Counted from the first letter of the stretch, positions 1 to 8,660 are shown. The stretch: DNA of 64,000 bases from Treponema sp. (GCA_017645785.1 JAGCNW010000015.1:38389-102388), one strand, 5' to 3'. Notes: generated by a model not told the origin, from the letters alone. Numbers and translations are program-made.

Positions 1-822
1 GCTTTCTCCGTTGCCAGTCGTATATGTAACTCTAATTCCTTTTGCATTGACAAGCTTATCGTTACTGACGTCGATATATACGCCGCTTTCATTGATAGTC
101 CATCCAATGAGTTCAGTTCCTGTCCATACAACAGTCGCTGTTTCTTGACCTCCAGATGTCTGAGTCTGTTCTCCACCATTCGTTGTCTGTGTCTGCTCTC
201 CGCCATTCGTTGTCTGCGGCTGCTGCGTAGTTGTGGCGGCAGTAGGAATGAATTCAATCTTCAAGATTCTTGTTCCGTGAGCCTGAATGCCAACGCCTTT
301 TGTCTTAAGGATATCGATTTCGGCCGCGCTCGGCGTATAAACCATCGTGAACACATGGCTTTCGTCATAGTCGTCAGTTCCGTCAGTCTTCTTATAAAGG
401 GGCTTGAGGTTTCCGCCGGCTGTTTCAATTTCGCCGCCTTCAATTGTTCCGCCTGTAAGCTTGTTGCCTCCATCCAAAAGCTGAATGAGGCTGTAGCAGT
501 TAGAATAATCATAATTGCCTTCAGTGCCTGTTCTATACTGGTCTGTATTCTTTCTGACTGTGAACTTGATTTGAGAGCCTGCAACTGCGTCGACGAACTT
601 TGCGGCTTCAAATGTTTTTGTATCCCAGTCCGTAGTCCAACCTTCGCTGTCTTCAAAAAGAACTACATCATTTGAGGCCGTAGAATTTTGCTCCCCTGTG
701 TATCCAGTCTTTACCAAATCGACGGCAGACGGACTGTCGCTAGCATTAGAGCAGCTAAAGAATGTCCCGCCACACAAAGCCAAGGCGCAAACGCCAAGAG
801 CGATTTTTTCAATAATTTTCAT
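1..822 (-). CDS. Surface lipoprotein, truncated by the window edge
   Basis: The reading frame is open for 274 codons from ATG at 822 and leaves the window without a stop, so the C-terminus is missing. A GGAGG ribosome site lies 5-10 bases before the ATG. The first 24 residues form a lipoprotein signal ending in TFFSC, with Cys24 as the probable lipidated residue. A first domain (about 30-190) is rich in beta-strand patterns, and a Thr/Gln/Gly linker (about 195-228) contains repeats of TQTTNGGEQ. A second domain begins VVWTGTELIGW. This arrangement resembles modular surface carbohydrate-binding proteins, but I do not recognise a family, so the function is unassigned. It is divergent from the araC-type gene. 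Confidence 0.75.
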   Translation of the reverse strand, partial: MKIIEKIALGVCALALCGGTFFSCSNASDSPSAVDLVKTGYTGEQNSTASNDVVLFEDSEGWTTDWDTKTFEAAKFVDAVAGSQIKFTVRKNTDQYRTGTEGNYDYSNCYSLIQLLDGGNKLTGGTIEGGEIETAGGNLKPLYKKTDGTDDYDESHVFTMVYTPSAAEIDILKTKGVGIQAHGTRILKIEFIPTAATTTQQPQTTNGGEQTQTTNGGEQTQTSGGQETATVVWTGTELIGWTINESGVYIDVSNDKLVNAKGIRVTYTTGNGES

Positions 823-842
823 AAAAGTCCTCCAACTTTTGT

Positions 843-860
843 TTGAATTATTAAATTCAA
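843..860. promoter_or_regulatory. Inverted repeat upstream of the lipoprotein gene
   Basis: Perfect 7-bp arms TTGAATT (843-849) and AATTCAA (854-860) flank a 4-bp AT spacer, 21 bp before the lipoprotein start codon. The site is a plausible operator, perhaps for the adjacent AraC-type regulator. No binding protein can be assigned from the sequence. Confidence 0.3.
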
Positions 861-925
861 TCTAGATTTTATGCAAGGAATAATACAAGAGCGCAAAAAA
901 CGACATATCAAAATTGACGGCATAA

Positions 926-954
926 TTGCATTTTCTTCGGTTTTCCTATATAAT
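926..954 (+). promoter_or_regulatory. Promoter of the AraC-type gene
   Basis: TTGCAT (926-931), 17-bp spacer, TATAAT (949-954). The start codon is only 8 bases beyond the -10 box and there is no ribosome-binding sequence, so transcription should begin at or within a base or two of the ATG. Confidence 0.6.
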
Positions 955-962
955 CTTTTGTT

Positions 963-1703
963 ATGAAAATTAGAGGAAAAAAATTTCCAAAAGAAGCCTT
1001 TCTCCAAATGGAATTCCAAAGCGCGCGCTTGGCTTACGAAAGGGAGCTGGAATTTTACAACGCGGTCAAACAGGGCGACCTAAAAAAGATAAAAAAGCTT
1101 ATGGTTCCTCTTGAGGACGAACGCCTTGGAATACTTTCCAAAAATCCTCTGCGAAATTTAAAATACCATTTGATAACAACAGTCGCGCTCATAACCCGCT
1201 TTTGCATAGAGGGCGGACTTCCGCTCAACATAGCATATGGCTTGAGCGACACCTACATCCAACAAATAGACCTGGCCACAGACGAAGAGATGATTTCGTT
1301 TTTGCACAGGGACTTGATTTACGACTTTGCGAGCAAAATGAAAGACTTGCGCTCGTCGTCAGGCAATTCACAGGCAATCATAAAAACCAAGGACTACATT
1401 TTTGACAACATCCAAAAGCGCTTGACGCTTGCAAAAATTTCCAAGGCAATCGGAATAAATAGAACCTATTTGTGCGAGCTCTTTAAGAAAGAGACAGGCC
1501 TTTCCATTCAAAAATACATAACAAAGATAAAAATCGAGGCCGCGGCCAACATGTTGGCTTACGAAGACTTTTCTATTTTGGAAATAAGCGACTATTTTTC
1601 GTTCTCGTCGTCCAGCCATTTTTGCTACGTTTTCAAAAAAGAAACGGGCCTTAGCCCCACCGACTACCGCCGCGCCAACTACCGCCATCATTGGAAACGA
1701 TAA
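963..1703 (+). CDS. AraC/XylS-family transcriptional regulator
   Basis: 246 residues. The C-terminal 110 residues form an AraC-type DNA-binding domain with two helix-turn-helix units (about 154-176 and 203-228) and the motifs YLCELFKKETG and HFCYVFKKETGLSPTDYR. The N-terminal 130 residues are helical, have no cupin fold and are of unknown ligand. Proteins of this build are DNA-binding regulators in the cytoplasm. The start at 963 has no Shine-Dalgarno sequence, and a TATAAT ends 8 bases before it. A later ATG at 1009 also lacks a ribosome site and would cut conserved N-terminal sequence. It is divergent from the lipoprotein gene, which is a reasonable candidate target. Confidence 0.85.
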   Translation: MKIRGKKFPKEAFLQMEFQSARLAYERELEFYNAVKQGDLKKIKKLMVPLEDERLGILSKNPLRNLKYHLITTVALITRFCIEGGLPLNIAYGLSDTYIQQIDLATDEEMISFLHRDLIYDFASKMKDLRSSSGNSQAIIKTKDYIFDNIQKRLTLAKISKAIGINRTYLCELFKKETGLSIQKYITKIKIEAAANMLAYEDFSILEISDYFSFSSSSHFCYVFKKETGLSPTDYRRANYRHHWKR

Positions 1704-1723
1704 AAACGCAGTAATATTACCAC

Positions 1724-1752
1724 TAGCAAAATCACGCAAAGCGCGCTATAAT
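1724..1752 (+). promoter_or_regulatory. Promoter of the MinD-like gene
   Basis: TAGCAA (1724-1729), 17-bp spacer, TATAAT (1747-1752), then 6 bases to the ATG at 1759. This is the same geometry as the preceding promoter and again predicts a leaderless transcript. The -35 match is weak on its own. Confidence 0.5.
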
Positions 1753-1758
1753 GGATGA

Positions 1759-2907
1759 ATGCAAATAATTCCTGTTGCCAGCGGAAAAGGCGGCGTTGGA
1801 AAAAGCCTTTTGTCCGCAAACTTGGCCATAGCGCTTGGCCAGGCCGGAAAGAGAGTCGTTCTCGCCGACCTTGACTTGGGCGCGTCAAACCTTCATCTTG
1901 TGCTAGGCCAACCCAGCCCCAAACACGGCTTGGGAACTTGGCTTTTAGGAAACGGCAATTTCGCCGACATCATTCAGCCGACCGAATACGAAAATCTCAA
2001 CTTTATCGCGGGCGACTCTGAGATTCCGGGCCTTACCGCGCTCAAAGCCCCGCAACGTTCCAAGATAATTAAAAACTTCAAGAACATCGACTGCGATTAT
2101 TTAATCATAGACTTGGGAGCGGGAACGCACCAAATAATTTTGGACTTGTTCCTCCTCTCTCCGCAGGGAATCGTAGTTTCCGCTCCGGCGGTAACCGCAA
2201 CGCTCAACGCCTATTTGTTCTTAAAGAACGCGGTTTTCCGCTTGATGAATTCCACATTCAAGACTTCAAGCGAGGCGGCAAAATGGTTCCGCGAACTAAA
2301 GAAAAGCTCAAGCGCCATGCAAAAGCTTTACATTCCGCAGATGATGCAGGAACTTGCCAGGGTTGACCCAAAGAATTCCGCGGCCGTAATGCGCAACTTA
2401 AAGATTTTCCGTCCCCGCCTTGTGATGAACATGATCGATGACCCCAAGGACGCCGACAAGGCTCTGCGCATCCGCCGCTCTTGCAAAGAATACTTGGGAA
2501 TCGACTTGGAGCACATGGGCGTCCTTTACCGCGACTCGCTCGAAGACAAGGCGCTCGCCTCCCGTCTTCCGATAATAATTTACAAGCCGCAAAACATTTT
2601 GTCGCAGGCCATCTATCGCATCGCCGAAAAAATTCTTTCCAGCGAAACTCTTAGCTTTGGCGACGAATTCGAGCCGCCAGCCGACAACGTCAACAATTCA
2701 TTTGACGTGGCAACGGAAGAAGCGGAAGAAGACTACGAGGCAAAGATGGCGGGCCTGCGAGACCTTTTGGGAAGCGGAGCCCTCACAGAAGGCGAGCTGA
2801 TAGAAACAATCAAGACGCTTTCTTACGAACTCAACCAAGTGCGCAAAGAAAACACTTTGCTAAAGTCAAAGTTGGTCAAAGCCGCCGAGCAGGGATTCAA
2901 AATCTAG
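1759..2907 (+). CDS. MinD/FlhG-like P-loop ATPase
   Basis: 382 residues of the SIMIBI ParA/MinD superfamily. The deviant Walker A motif GKGGVGKS is at residues 9-16 with the signature Lys10. The Walker A' segment VVLADLDLG follows at about 33-41 and the Walker B-like LIIDLGAG near 115. FlhG and MinD relatives place flagella, division or chemoreceptor complexes by ATP-dependent dimerisation at membranes. A charged tail of about 100 residues with coiled-coil character (about 320-375) follows and is not part of the core fold. lgt starts 10 bases downstream, so the two are probably co-transcribed. Which cellular process it positions cannot be read from the sequence. Confidence 0.8.
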   Translation: MQIIPVASGKGGVGKSLLSANLAIALGQAGKRVVLADLDLGASNLHLVLGQPSPKHGLGTWLLGNGNFADIIQPTEYENLNFIAGDSEIPGLTALKAPQRSKIIKNFKNIDCDYLIIDLGAGTHQIILDLFLLSPQGIVVSAPAVTATLNAYLFLKNAVFRLMNSTFKTSSEAAKWFRELKKSSSAMQKLYIPQMMQELARVDPKNSAAVMRNLKIFRPRLVMNMIDDPKDADKALRIRRSCKEYLGIDLEHMGVLYRDSLEDKALASRLPIIIYKPQNILSQAIYRIAEKILSSETLSFGDEFEPPADNVNNSFDVATEEAEEDYEAKMAGLRDLLGSGALTEGELIETIKTLSYELNQVRKENTLLKSKLVKAAEQGFKI

Positions 2908-2917
2908 GAGCAAAAAA

Positions 2918-3895
2918 ATGAACGCGCTTTACATAAACTATCCGTATTGGATTCACCCGGAAATTTTTCCCGGCGTTCCCTTTCTTGGCCTTTTGCGCTG
3001 GTACGGCTTGATGTATGTTTTTGCATTTGGCTTTGCGTACGTGGCGCTAAAGCGGCAATTCAAGGAAGGCGCTTTGGAAACAAGCGGCCGCAAAACCACC
3101 GAGGACGATTTGGTAAGCTTCATCGCCACGGGAATTGTGTTCCTGCTTGTAGGCGCGCGAATTTTTTCAACATTGATTTACGACACAAGCGGAAAATATT
3201 TTGAAAAGCCTTGGCTGATTTTTTGGCCCTTTGACGATGCCGGCCGCTTTACCGGCTTGCAAGGAATGTCCTACCACGGCGGCGCCATCGGCGGAACGCT
3301 CGGCATGTGGGTTTGGTGCAAGCTCCACAAGCGGCCCTACTTGCAATGGACCGACGCGATGTGCACGGCGATTCCTATCGGCTACACATTTGGCCGCATC
3401 GGAAATTTTCTTAACGGCGAATTGTACGGCCGCATAACCAAAATGCCTTGGGGAATGATTTTCCCGGACGCAGACCGCTTCTCCACTTCAATCGATTGGG
3501 TAAAAAATTTTGCGGAGCAAGTTGGAATGCCGGCGCAAGGCGCTTCCTTGATAAACCTTCCCCGCCACCCCAGCCAGCTTTACGAAGCTTTCTTTGAAGG
3601 AATAGTCCTCTTTGCCATTTTGTGGTTCCTGCGAAAGAAAAAGCCCTTTGACGGATTTTTGAGCGGAATGTATTTGGCCGGCTACGGCTTCTTCCGCTTT
3701 TTCTTGGAATACTTCAGAATGCCCGACAGCGACTTGGGCTTTAGAATCGCAAGCGACCCGTCAGCGTCAATCAGCCAAAACACGTCCTTGCTCAACATTT
3801 CCACAGGACAAATACTTTGCGCCCTTATGATTTTAGCCGGAGTTGGAATTATTACGGGAGCGGGAATTTTTGCAAAAAAACAAAAGTCGGAATAA
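2918..3895 (+). CDS. lgt: Prolipoprotein diacylglyceryl transferase
   Basis: 325 residues, polytopic inner-membrane enzyme. It transfers diacylglycerol from phosphatidylglycerol to the lipobox cysteine of prolipoproteins, the first step of lipoprotein maturation. Signature segments are YHGGAIGG near residue 120 and GRIGNFLNGELYGR near 155, containing the family's essential Arg. The C-terminal HPSQLYEAFFEG segment is also conserved. The N-terminus FLGLLRWYGLMYVFAF is a typical first membrane helix. AGGAG precedes the ATG. Its substrates in this window include the lipoproteins at 1-822, 12299-13435 and 42198-47969. Confidence 0.96.
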   Translation: MNALYINYPYWIHPEIFPGVPFLGLLRWYGLMYVFAFGFAYVALKRQFKEGALETSGRKTTEDDLVSFIATGIVFLLVGARIFSTLIYDTSGKYFEKPWLIFWPFDDAGRFTGLQGMSYHGGAIGGTLGMWVWCKLHKRPYLQWTDAMCTAIPIGYTFGRIGNFLNGELYGRITKMPWGMIFPDADRFSTSIDWVKNFAEQVGMPAQGASLINLPRHPSQLYEAFFEGIVLFAILWFLRKKKPFDGFLSGMYLAGYGFFRFFLEYFRMPDSDLGFRIASDPSASISQNTSLLNISTGQILCALMILAGVGIITGAGIFAKKQKSE

Positions 3896-3918
3896 ACAAT
3901 AAATGCTCTGACAAAAAA

Positions 3919-3940
3919 ACGGCCCGCAACAGCGGGCCGT
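3919..3940. terminator. Bidirectional terminator between lgt and tkt
   Basis: A 9-bp perfect stem (ACGGCCCGC, 3919-3927; GCGGGCCGT, 3932-3940) closes an AACA loop. TAGTTTT follows on the plus strand and a run of seven T follows on the minus strand. It lies between convergent genes and can terminate both. Confidence 0.85.
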
Positions 3941-3971
3941 TAGTTTTAGGCTTGCAAAGCCTTAATCGTTG

Positions 3972-5942
3972 CTACTTGTTCAACACGGCGGCCAATTTTT
4001 CAGCCGTAAAGCCCAAGTGCTCGGCGACCTTGTTGGCCGGACCTGATTCGCCAAAGCGGTTGATTGTGAACAAATCATCCGCGCTTGTGGCGTAGCCTTC
4101 CCAGCCTTGGCTTACGCCGGCTTCGGCAACGACAACGCGCTTGGCGCCGCCGATAAGCTTGGCTTTTTCTTCCGCCTTCAAAGCGTCAAACGCAGTCTTG
4201 TCCATTACAGAAACAACGCGAACTGACTTTCCGCTAACCAACTTGGCGGCGGCAAGGGCCATGTTCACTTCGCTTCCTGTGGCCAACACAGTGATGTCGG
4301 GAACAGCCGCTCCCTCCTTAACGATGTAGGCTCCGTTCTTAAGAGACTTCTTCCAATCCTTGTCGGCCTTTTCGTAAACCGTAAGATTCTGGCGTGTAAG
4401 GGCCAAGCAAACCGGATGGTCTTTTGAAGCCATCGCGATTTCCCACGCGGCGCAAGCTTCTTCGGGGTCGCCCGGGCGCAAAACGTGAACGTTGGGAATC
4501 GCGCGCAAAGAAGCCAAAGTTTCGATCGGCTGGTGAGTCGGTCCGTCCTCTCCTACGTAGATTGAATCGTGAGTCAAAACGTAAATTGTGTTCAAGCCCA
4601 TCAAAGCCTGCAAGCGCAAGTTGGGGCGGAGGTAGTCGCTGAAAACAAAGAATGTCGCGCAGAAGGGGCGGAGACCGCCATGCAAGTTGATGCCGGCGCA
4701 AACCGCGCTCATGCCGAACTCGCGGATTCCGAATTCGATTGTGCGGCCCTTTTGGTTTTCGTAAGAATAAGTTCCGTCGTCATGCTTGATGGCTGTCTTG
4801 TTGGGTCCCATCAAGTCGGCGCTTCCGCCAACAAAGTTCATGTAGCGGTCGGCGATGACGTTGATCATCTTTCCGCTTGAAGCGCGAGTGGCTTCGCTGT
4901 CGCCCACCTTGTATTTGGGAGCGGCCGCCTTGCCTGTGGGCTTTCCGGCTTGGAAAGCGTCCCACATTTTGCGCAAGGCGGGATTCTCCTTTGACCAAGC
5001 GTCAAATTCTTTTTTCCAGTCTTCTTCTTTTTTTGCCCAAGCGGCTTTCTTGCTTTCAAAATACTTGACGGCTTCGGGATCTACATAGAAGTCCTTGTCA
5101 ACAGGAATGCCAAGCTTTTTGCGAGCGGCGATGATTCCGTCTTTTCCAAGAGGAGCGCCGTGAACGTCAGCCGTTCCTTGTTTGGGAGCGCCCTTTCCGA
5201 TAACGCTCTTAAGCATGATGAGCGTGGGCTTGTCCTTGCATTTTTTGGCTTCGCCTACAAGCTCGACGATTTTCTTCACGTCGTACATGCTGCCTTTGAG
5301 AACCTGCCATCCGTAAGCTTCGTAGCGCTTGGCGATGTTTTCGTCAAAAGCGATGTCTGTGTTTCCGTCAATGCTGATTTTGTTCTGGTCGTAGAAAACG
5401 ATGAGCTTTCCGAGCTTGAGGTGTCCGGCCAAGCTGCAGGCCTCGCTTGAGACGCCTTCTTCCAAACAGCCTTCGCCAACCAAAGCGTATGTGTAGTGGT
5501 CAACGATTTTATGGGCCTTTGTGTTAAAGCGAGCGGCGAGCATTGATTCGGCGACAGCCATTCCGACTGACATCGCGACGCCCTGGCCGAGCGGGCCGCT
5601 GGTGTTTTCAACGCCGTCTGTCCAACCGTATTCCGGATGGCCCGGGCACTTTGATCCGACTTGGCGGAAATTCTTTATGTCCTTAAGGCTAACCTTGTAG
5701 CCGGCCAAGTGCAAGATTGAATACAAGAACATCGAACCGTGTCCGGCAGAAAGAACAAAGCGGTCGCGGTCAAGCCATTTTGAATCGGCGGGGTTGTGCT
5801 TTAAAACTTCTCCGTAGAGAACGGCAGCCAATTCCGCGGCTCCCAAGGGAAGTCCCGGATGTCCAGAGTTAGCCTTTTGAATGGCGTCCATCGAAAGCGC
5901 GCGGACAGACAATGCCGCAGCCGCAATTCCTTTTTCGTTCAT
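3972..5942 (-). CDS. tkt: Transketolase
   Basis: 656 residues, full length for the family. This thiamine-diphosphate enzyme moves two-carbon ketol units between sugar phosphates in the non-oxidative pentose phosphate pathway. It shows the N-terminal ANSGHPGLPLGAAELA segment, the ThDP motif region beginning ALVGEGCLEEG near residue 150 with the following YDQNKISIDG, and the catalytic-Glu segment EFGIREFGMSAV in the pyrimidine domain. The C-terminal domain ends with ESGPANKVAEHLG. GAGG precedes the ATG. The gene may be in an operon with the EIIA-type gene that ends 10 bases upstream. Confidence 0.96.
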   Translation of the reverse strand: MNEKGIAAAALSVRALSMDAIQKANSGHPGLPLGAAELAAVLYGEVLKHNPADSKWLDRDRFVLSAGHGSMFLYSILHLAGYKVSLKDIKNFRQVGSKCPGHPEYGWTDGVENTSGPLGQGVAMSVGMAVAESMLAARFNTKAHKIVDHYTYALVGEGCLEEGVSSEACSLAGHLKLGKLIVFYDQNKISIDGNTDIAFDENIAKRYEAYGWQVLKGSMYDVKKIVELVGEAKKCKDKPTLIMLKSVIGKGAPKQGTADVHGAPLGKDGIIAARKKLGIPVDKDFYVDPEAVKYFESKKAAWAKKEEDWKKEFDAWSKENPALRKMWDAFQAGKPTGKAAAPKYKVGDSEATRASSGKMINVIADRYMNFVGGSADLMGPNKTAIKHDDGTYSYENQKGRTIEFGIREFGMSAVCAGINLHGGLRPFCATFFVFSDYLRPNLRLQALMGLNTIYVLTHDSIYVGEDGPTHQPIETLASLRAIPNVHVLRPGDPEEACAAWEIAMASKDHPVCLALTRQNLTVYEKADKDWKKSLKNGAYIVKEGAAVPDITVLATGSEVNMALAAAKLVSGKSVRVVSVMDKTAFDALKAEEKAKLIGGAKRVVVAEAGVSQGWEGYATSADDLFTINRFGESGPANKVAEHLGFTAEKLAAVLNK

Positions 5943-5951
5943 AGAATACCT

Positions 5952-6413
5952 CTACTGTTTGTTTGCTGCCTCGGCGAGTTCTTCCGCCGAAGCGCGGTTT
6001 CTTAACAATTCCACAAAGGAATCGTTCTTTATAAGACCCGCCAACCGTGAAAGGACCTGCAAGTGGCTTTGTGAATTGCTCGTAAGCAAGACAAACATTG
6101 TGTCCACTTTTCTGCCGTCAGGCGCGTTCATATCGATTGGATTCTTTAAATAAACAACTGTAATTTGCTGCTCGTCGCTTCCAGACAAAATAATGTCGCG
6201 GCAATGAGGAAGAGCGATTCCTCTTCCGACAGCGGTGCTCAAAACTTTTTCGCGAGCGCTCAGGCCTTCGTACAAAAGGTCTGGAGTAACTGATTTTGGC
6301 AAATGAATCTTTGTCTTAATCTGCTCGTAAACCTCAAAGGGATTGTTTGCGTCAACATTGTTGATTATGCCGCCCTTCAAAATCAATTCTCCAAAATTTA
6401 CTTTTTCTTCCAT
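5952..6413 (-). CDS. ptsN: PTS EIIA-type (PtsN/fructose family) protein
   Basis: 153 residues, one EIIA(Fru/Ntr) domain. The phosphoryl-accepting histidine is His70 in GRGIALPHCRD. Conserved surroundings are LLYEGLSAREKVLSTAVG before it and VFVLL-like DTMFVLLTSNSQSHLQVLSRLA after it. No transporter domains are attached, so a regulatory role like that of PtsN is more likely than sugar uptake, which is inference. A GGGAG sequence lies 13 bases before the ATG, further than usual. It sits between tkt and a gene of unknown function, all on the minus strand. Confidence 0.85.
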   Translation of the reverse strand: MEEKVNFGELILKGGIINNVDANNPFEVYEQIKTKIHLPKSVTPDLLYEGLSAREKVLSTAVGRGIALPHCRDIILSGSDEQQITVVYLKNPIDMNAPDGRKVDTMFVLLTSNSQSHLQVLSRLAGLIKNDSFVELLRNRASAEELAEAANKQ

Positions 6414-6435
6414 AATCTTTTTTCACTCCCACACT

Positions 6436-7896
6436 TTAAACAATGGTAATGCTTTTTATCTTTTCAGTTTCAATGACGCTCCTCAAAGCGCCCTCAATGT
6501 CCTCAAAGTTGTATCCCATTCCTTCCAGCGAAAGGCTCAAAGTTCCCTTGTCTTCCGCCGCCGCGTCAGGATTTGAATCAATCGATTCAAGTATTCTATT
6601 TATGTGGCCGAAAAGCTGCGACAAAATGACAAGCTCGTTTTGCGGGAACTTGTCAAAATTCGCGGATGATGTCTCAACGTCGTAAACGAGCGAACAGACT
6701 TGCTGATAAAGCTTGAGCGCCTCGCTTCGAATTTCCGCCACAGGATAATCCGCAAAATAATTGTAGTCCTTGGATATTATAGCATGGCGGCTCGCGATGC
6801 GCAATAAAACATACTGCTTTTCGTCCGCGGTAAGCGCAAAATTGTCGGGGAACATAGTTTCCAACAAAACGGCCAAATCCGTCTGCTTTTTATACTTAAA
6901 GTCGCGCAAAAAGTTGTCAAGAATGTATTCGGGGATTTTAAACTTAAGGTTTCTCAAATCGCCCGGATCTTTTTTCATGTCGTTTTTGTTCCACTTGCCC
7001 ACGGCAGGAACGTCCTGGCCCTTGTACCACAAGCGGGTTTCGACTCCAAAAAATTCCAAGCCGATTTTTTTTGAATGAAGCAAATAATTTTCCACCGAAT
7101 CGCAATTAAAGGAACACAATTCGTCGATGCGCTCGTAAAAGGCAAAGGCCAACTGCTCTTCGATTGTAGCGCAAGGTCCTTCGCGCTCAAACACTTCCAT
7201 CAAAGACTCTTCAAGCGCCTCGCCCCAAGCCGCGCGCTCACAATCCGCGTCTCCAATTTGAACGATTCCGTCGTCGTCGCGCCTGCGCTGCTGGGGGAAA
7301 ATTTCTATCTCGCCCTTGTCCCAATCAAGCACGCGGCACACGATTCTGTCCCCAGCCTTAAGGCCGTCGCCTTCGATGAACTGACTCAAGTCGCAGCCCG
7401 TAAGAAAAACTTGCGGCGGAAGCTCAAAGTCGCAGGCAGCCAAATCAATTCCGCTCATCGCAGGATCGGCTCCTATATACTGAACCTCGTATTCCTCGCC
7501 GTACAAAACATACAAGTCAAGCGCGGTCTCCTTTCTAAAAAGGCCCACCGCATGGGGAACTTTTTTCCCGTTGTAAACGTAAGTCCAACTGGCGGAGTTT
7601 TGCATTTCATCGACAAAAGGAATAAAGCGGCTGCCCGGAACGAACATCTTGTTTTTAACTTCTTCCGCAGTCAAATTAAAGCTAAAAAATCTTCCCGTAA
7701 AAGCCGCCGCGCGCGTTACAAACTTTCCATCCTCCACCCAAGAAACATAGGGGCTTTCGGCAATATAGCTCTCCCCTTCCCGTTGGGAAAGGCTAAAGCC
7801 CCTGAGTCCCATTTCGCGGGTAAAGTCTTTGAGAGTAAAAGGAGTTTTGCGCGACCTAAAAAAGTCGTCTACCGCCAAGTCTTCCGAGAACTGCAT
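6436..7896 (-). CDS. Conserved-looking protein of unknown function
   Basis: 486 residues from the ATG at 7896, which lies 5 bases beyond the stop of the CBS gene and suggests translational coupling. A GTG at 7932 would add 12 residues overlapping the CBS gene and has no ribosome site, so I prefer the ATG. I recognise no catalytic motif, signal peptide or membrane segment. The protein is acidic and looks like several small mixed alpha/beta domains. One includes DRIVCRVLDWDKGEIEIFP near residue 190-210, reminiscent of a small beta-barrel. The C-terminal 150 residues are mostly helical. Co-directional neighbours are the EIIA-type gene and the CBS gene. Confidence 0.7.
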   Translation of the reverse strand: MQFSEDLAVDDFFRSRKTPFTLKDFTREMGLRGFSLSQREGESYIAESPYVSWVEDGKFVTRAAAFTGRFFSFNLTAEEVKNKMFVPGSRFIPFVDEMQNSASWTYVYNGKKVPHAVGLFRKETALDLYVLYGEEYEVQYIGADPAMSGIDLAACDFELPPQVFLTGCDLSQFIEGDGLKAGDRIVCRVLDWDKGEIEIFPQQRRRDDDGIVQIGDADCERAAWGEALEESLMEVFEREGPCATIEEQLAFAFYERIDELCSFNCDSVENYLLHSKKIGLEFFGVETRLWYKGQDVPAVGKWNKNDMKKDPGDLRNLKFKIPEYILDNFLRDFKYKKQTDLAVLLETMFPDNFALTADEKQYVLLRIASRHAIISKDYNYFADYPVAEIRSEALKLYQQVCSLVYDVETSSANFDKFPQNELVILSQLFGHINRILESIDSNPDAAAEDKGTLSLSLEGMGYNFEDIEGALRSVIETEKIKSITIV

Positions 7897-7901
7897 GCTG
7901 C

Positions 7902-8543
7902 CTATACGTTGCGAATGTCCTCCACCGGACACTTAAGATCTACAAAAATTTTCTTTAGTTTTGCCAGCGGAACGCCGGTCACCTTCAAAGTAAGGGGACG
8001 CTTTTTCTTGTCGCTGGGAGCGGTTGTTACAAGAGAAACGATGTTGCCGCCCGCTTCGGCGATTTTTTGCGCGATCTTAGCCATCTCGCCTGGCGTGTCG
8101 TCAGGATAAACGACGGCGCGCGCGCCCTTTTGGGTCACTCCGAACATTTCGGCGAACATAAAGAACAAGTCGCTTTCTGTGATGATGCCGACAAGCGCGC
8201 TGCCTTTAACGACCGGCAAGCAACCAACCTGCTTTTCAACCATAATGCGGGCGGCTTCTTCAACCACGTCGTCGGGCGAAACGCTAAAGACCTTTGTAGT
8301 CATGATTTTCTTTACGTTCAACTTAGAAAGCAAGTAGCTGATTTCGTACATGTCAAGCGTCGTGGCCAAGCTGGGGCCGGCTTGCAGCAAGTCGTTCTTT
8401 GTAATGATTCCGACAAGCTTTCCGCCCTTTACGACCGGCAGCTTAGAGATATTGTTTTTGTTCATCAATTCTTTGGCTTCTGTAACGGTAGTTTCAGGCT
8501 CAACTGTAATTACCGATTTTTTCATCACGTCTTTTACGATCAT
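7902..8543 (-). CDS. CBS-pair protein with ACT-like C-terminal domain
   Basis: 213 residues. Two CBS motifs (about 1-60 and 77-137) with repeated segments ISKLPVVKGGKLVGIITKNDL and VGCLPVVKGSALVGIITESDL form a Bateman module that usually binds adenine nucleotides. The last 70 residues (about 140-213) look like an ACT domain, an arrangement seen in AcuB-like proteins. It is probably a cytoplasmic nucleotide or amino-acid sensor; the ligand is unknown. GGAGG lies 7 bases before the ATG, and a promoter is visible about 120 bp upstream. Confidence 0.85.
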   Translation of the reverse strand: MIVKDVMKKSVITVEPETTVTEAKELMNKNNISKLPVVKGGKLVGIITKNDLLQAGPSLATTLDMYEISYLLSKLNVKKIMTTKVFSVSPDDVVEEAARIMVEKQVGCLPVVKGSALVGIITESDLFFMFAEMFGVTQKGARAVVYPDDTPGEMAKIAQKIAEAGGNIVSLVTTAPSDKKKRPLTLKVTGVPLAKLKKIFVDLKCPVEDIRNV

Positions 8544-8570
8544 TTTCTAACCTCCAAATCAATACCGCTG

Positions 8571-8598
8571 TTCGCGCGAGTTTGGTCGCGAGCGCGAA
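8571..8598. repeat. Hairpin in the CBS gene 5' untranslated region
   Basis: Perfect 7-bp arms TTCGCGC (8571-8577) and GCGCGAA (8592-8598) lie in the untranslated leader of the CBS gene, 28 bp before its start. Function unknown; no U-tract follows it. Confidence 0.4.
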
Positions 8599-8660
8599 TG
8601 CTGCGGCTTAGGCGGCAATCTTGCAATTTTAGTCTTGCAAACGTTTTTCTTGCCGCTAAT

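Noticed and set aside
914..954. TTGACG as the -35 of the AraC-type gene
   Set aside because: It is 29 bp from TATAAT. TTGCAT at 926 has the correct 17-bp spacing.
7075..8109. 344-residue plus-strand reading frame
   Set aside because: It lies antisense to the unknown gene and the CBS gene, both with ribosome sites and coherent protein sequence; the plus-strand product has no recognisable motif.
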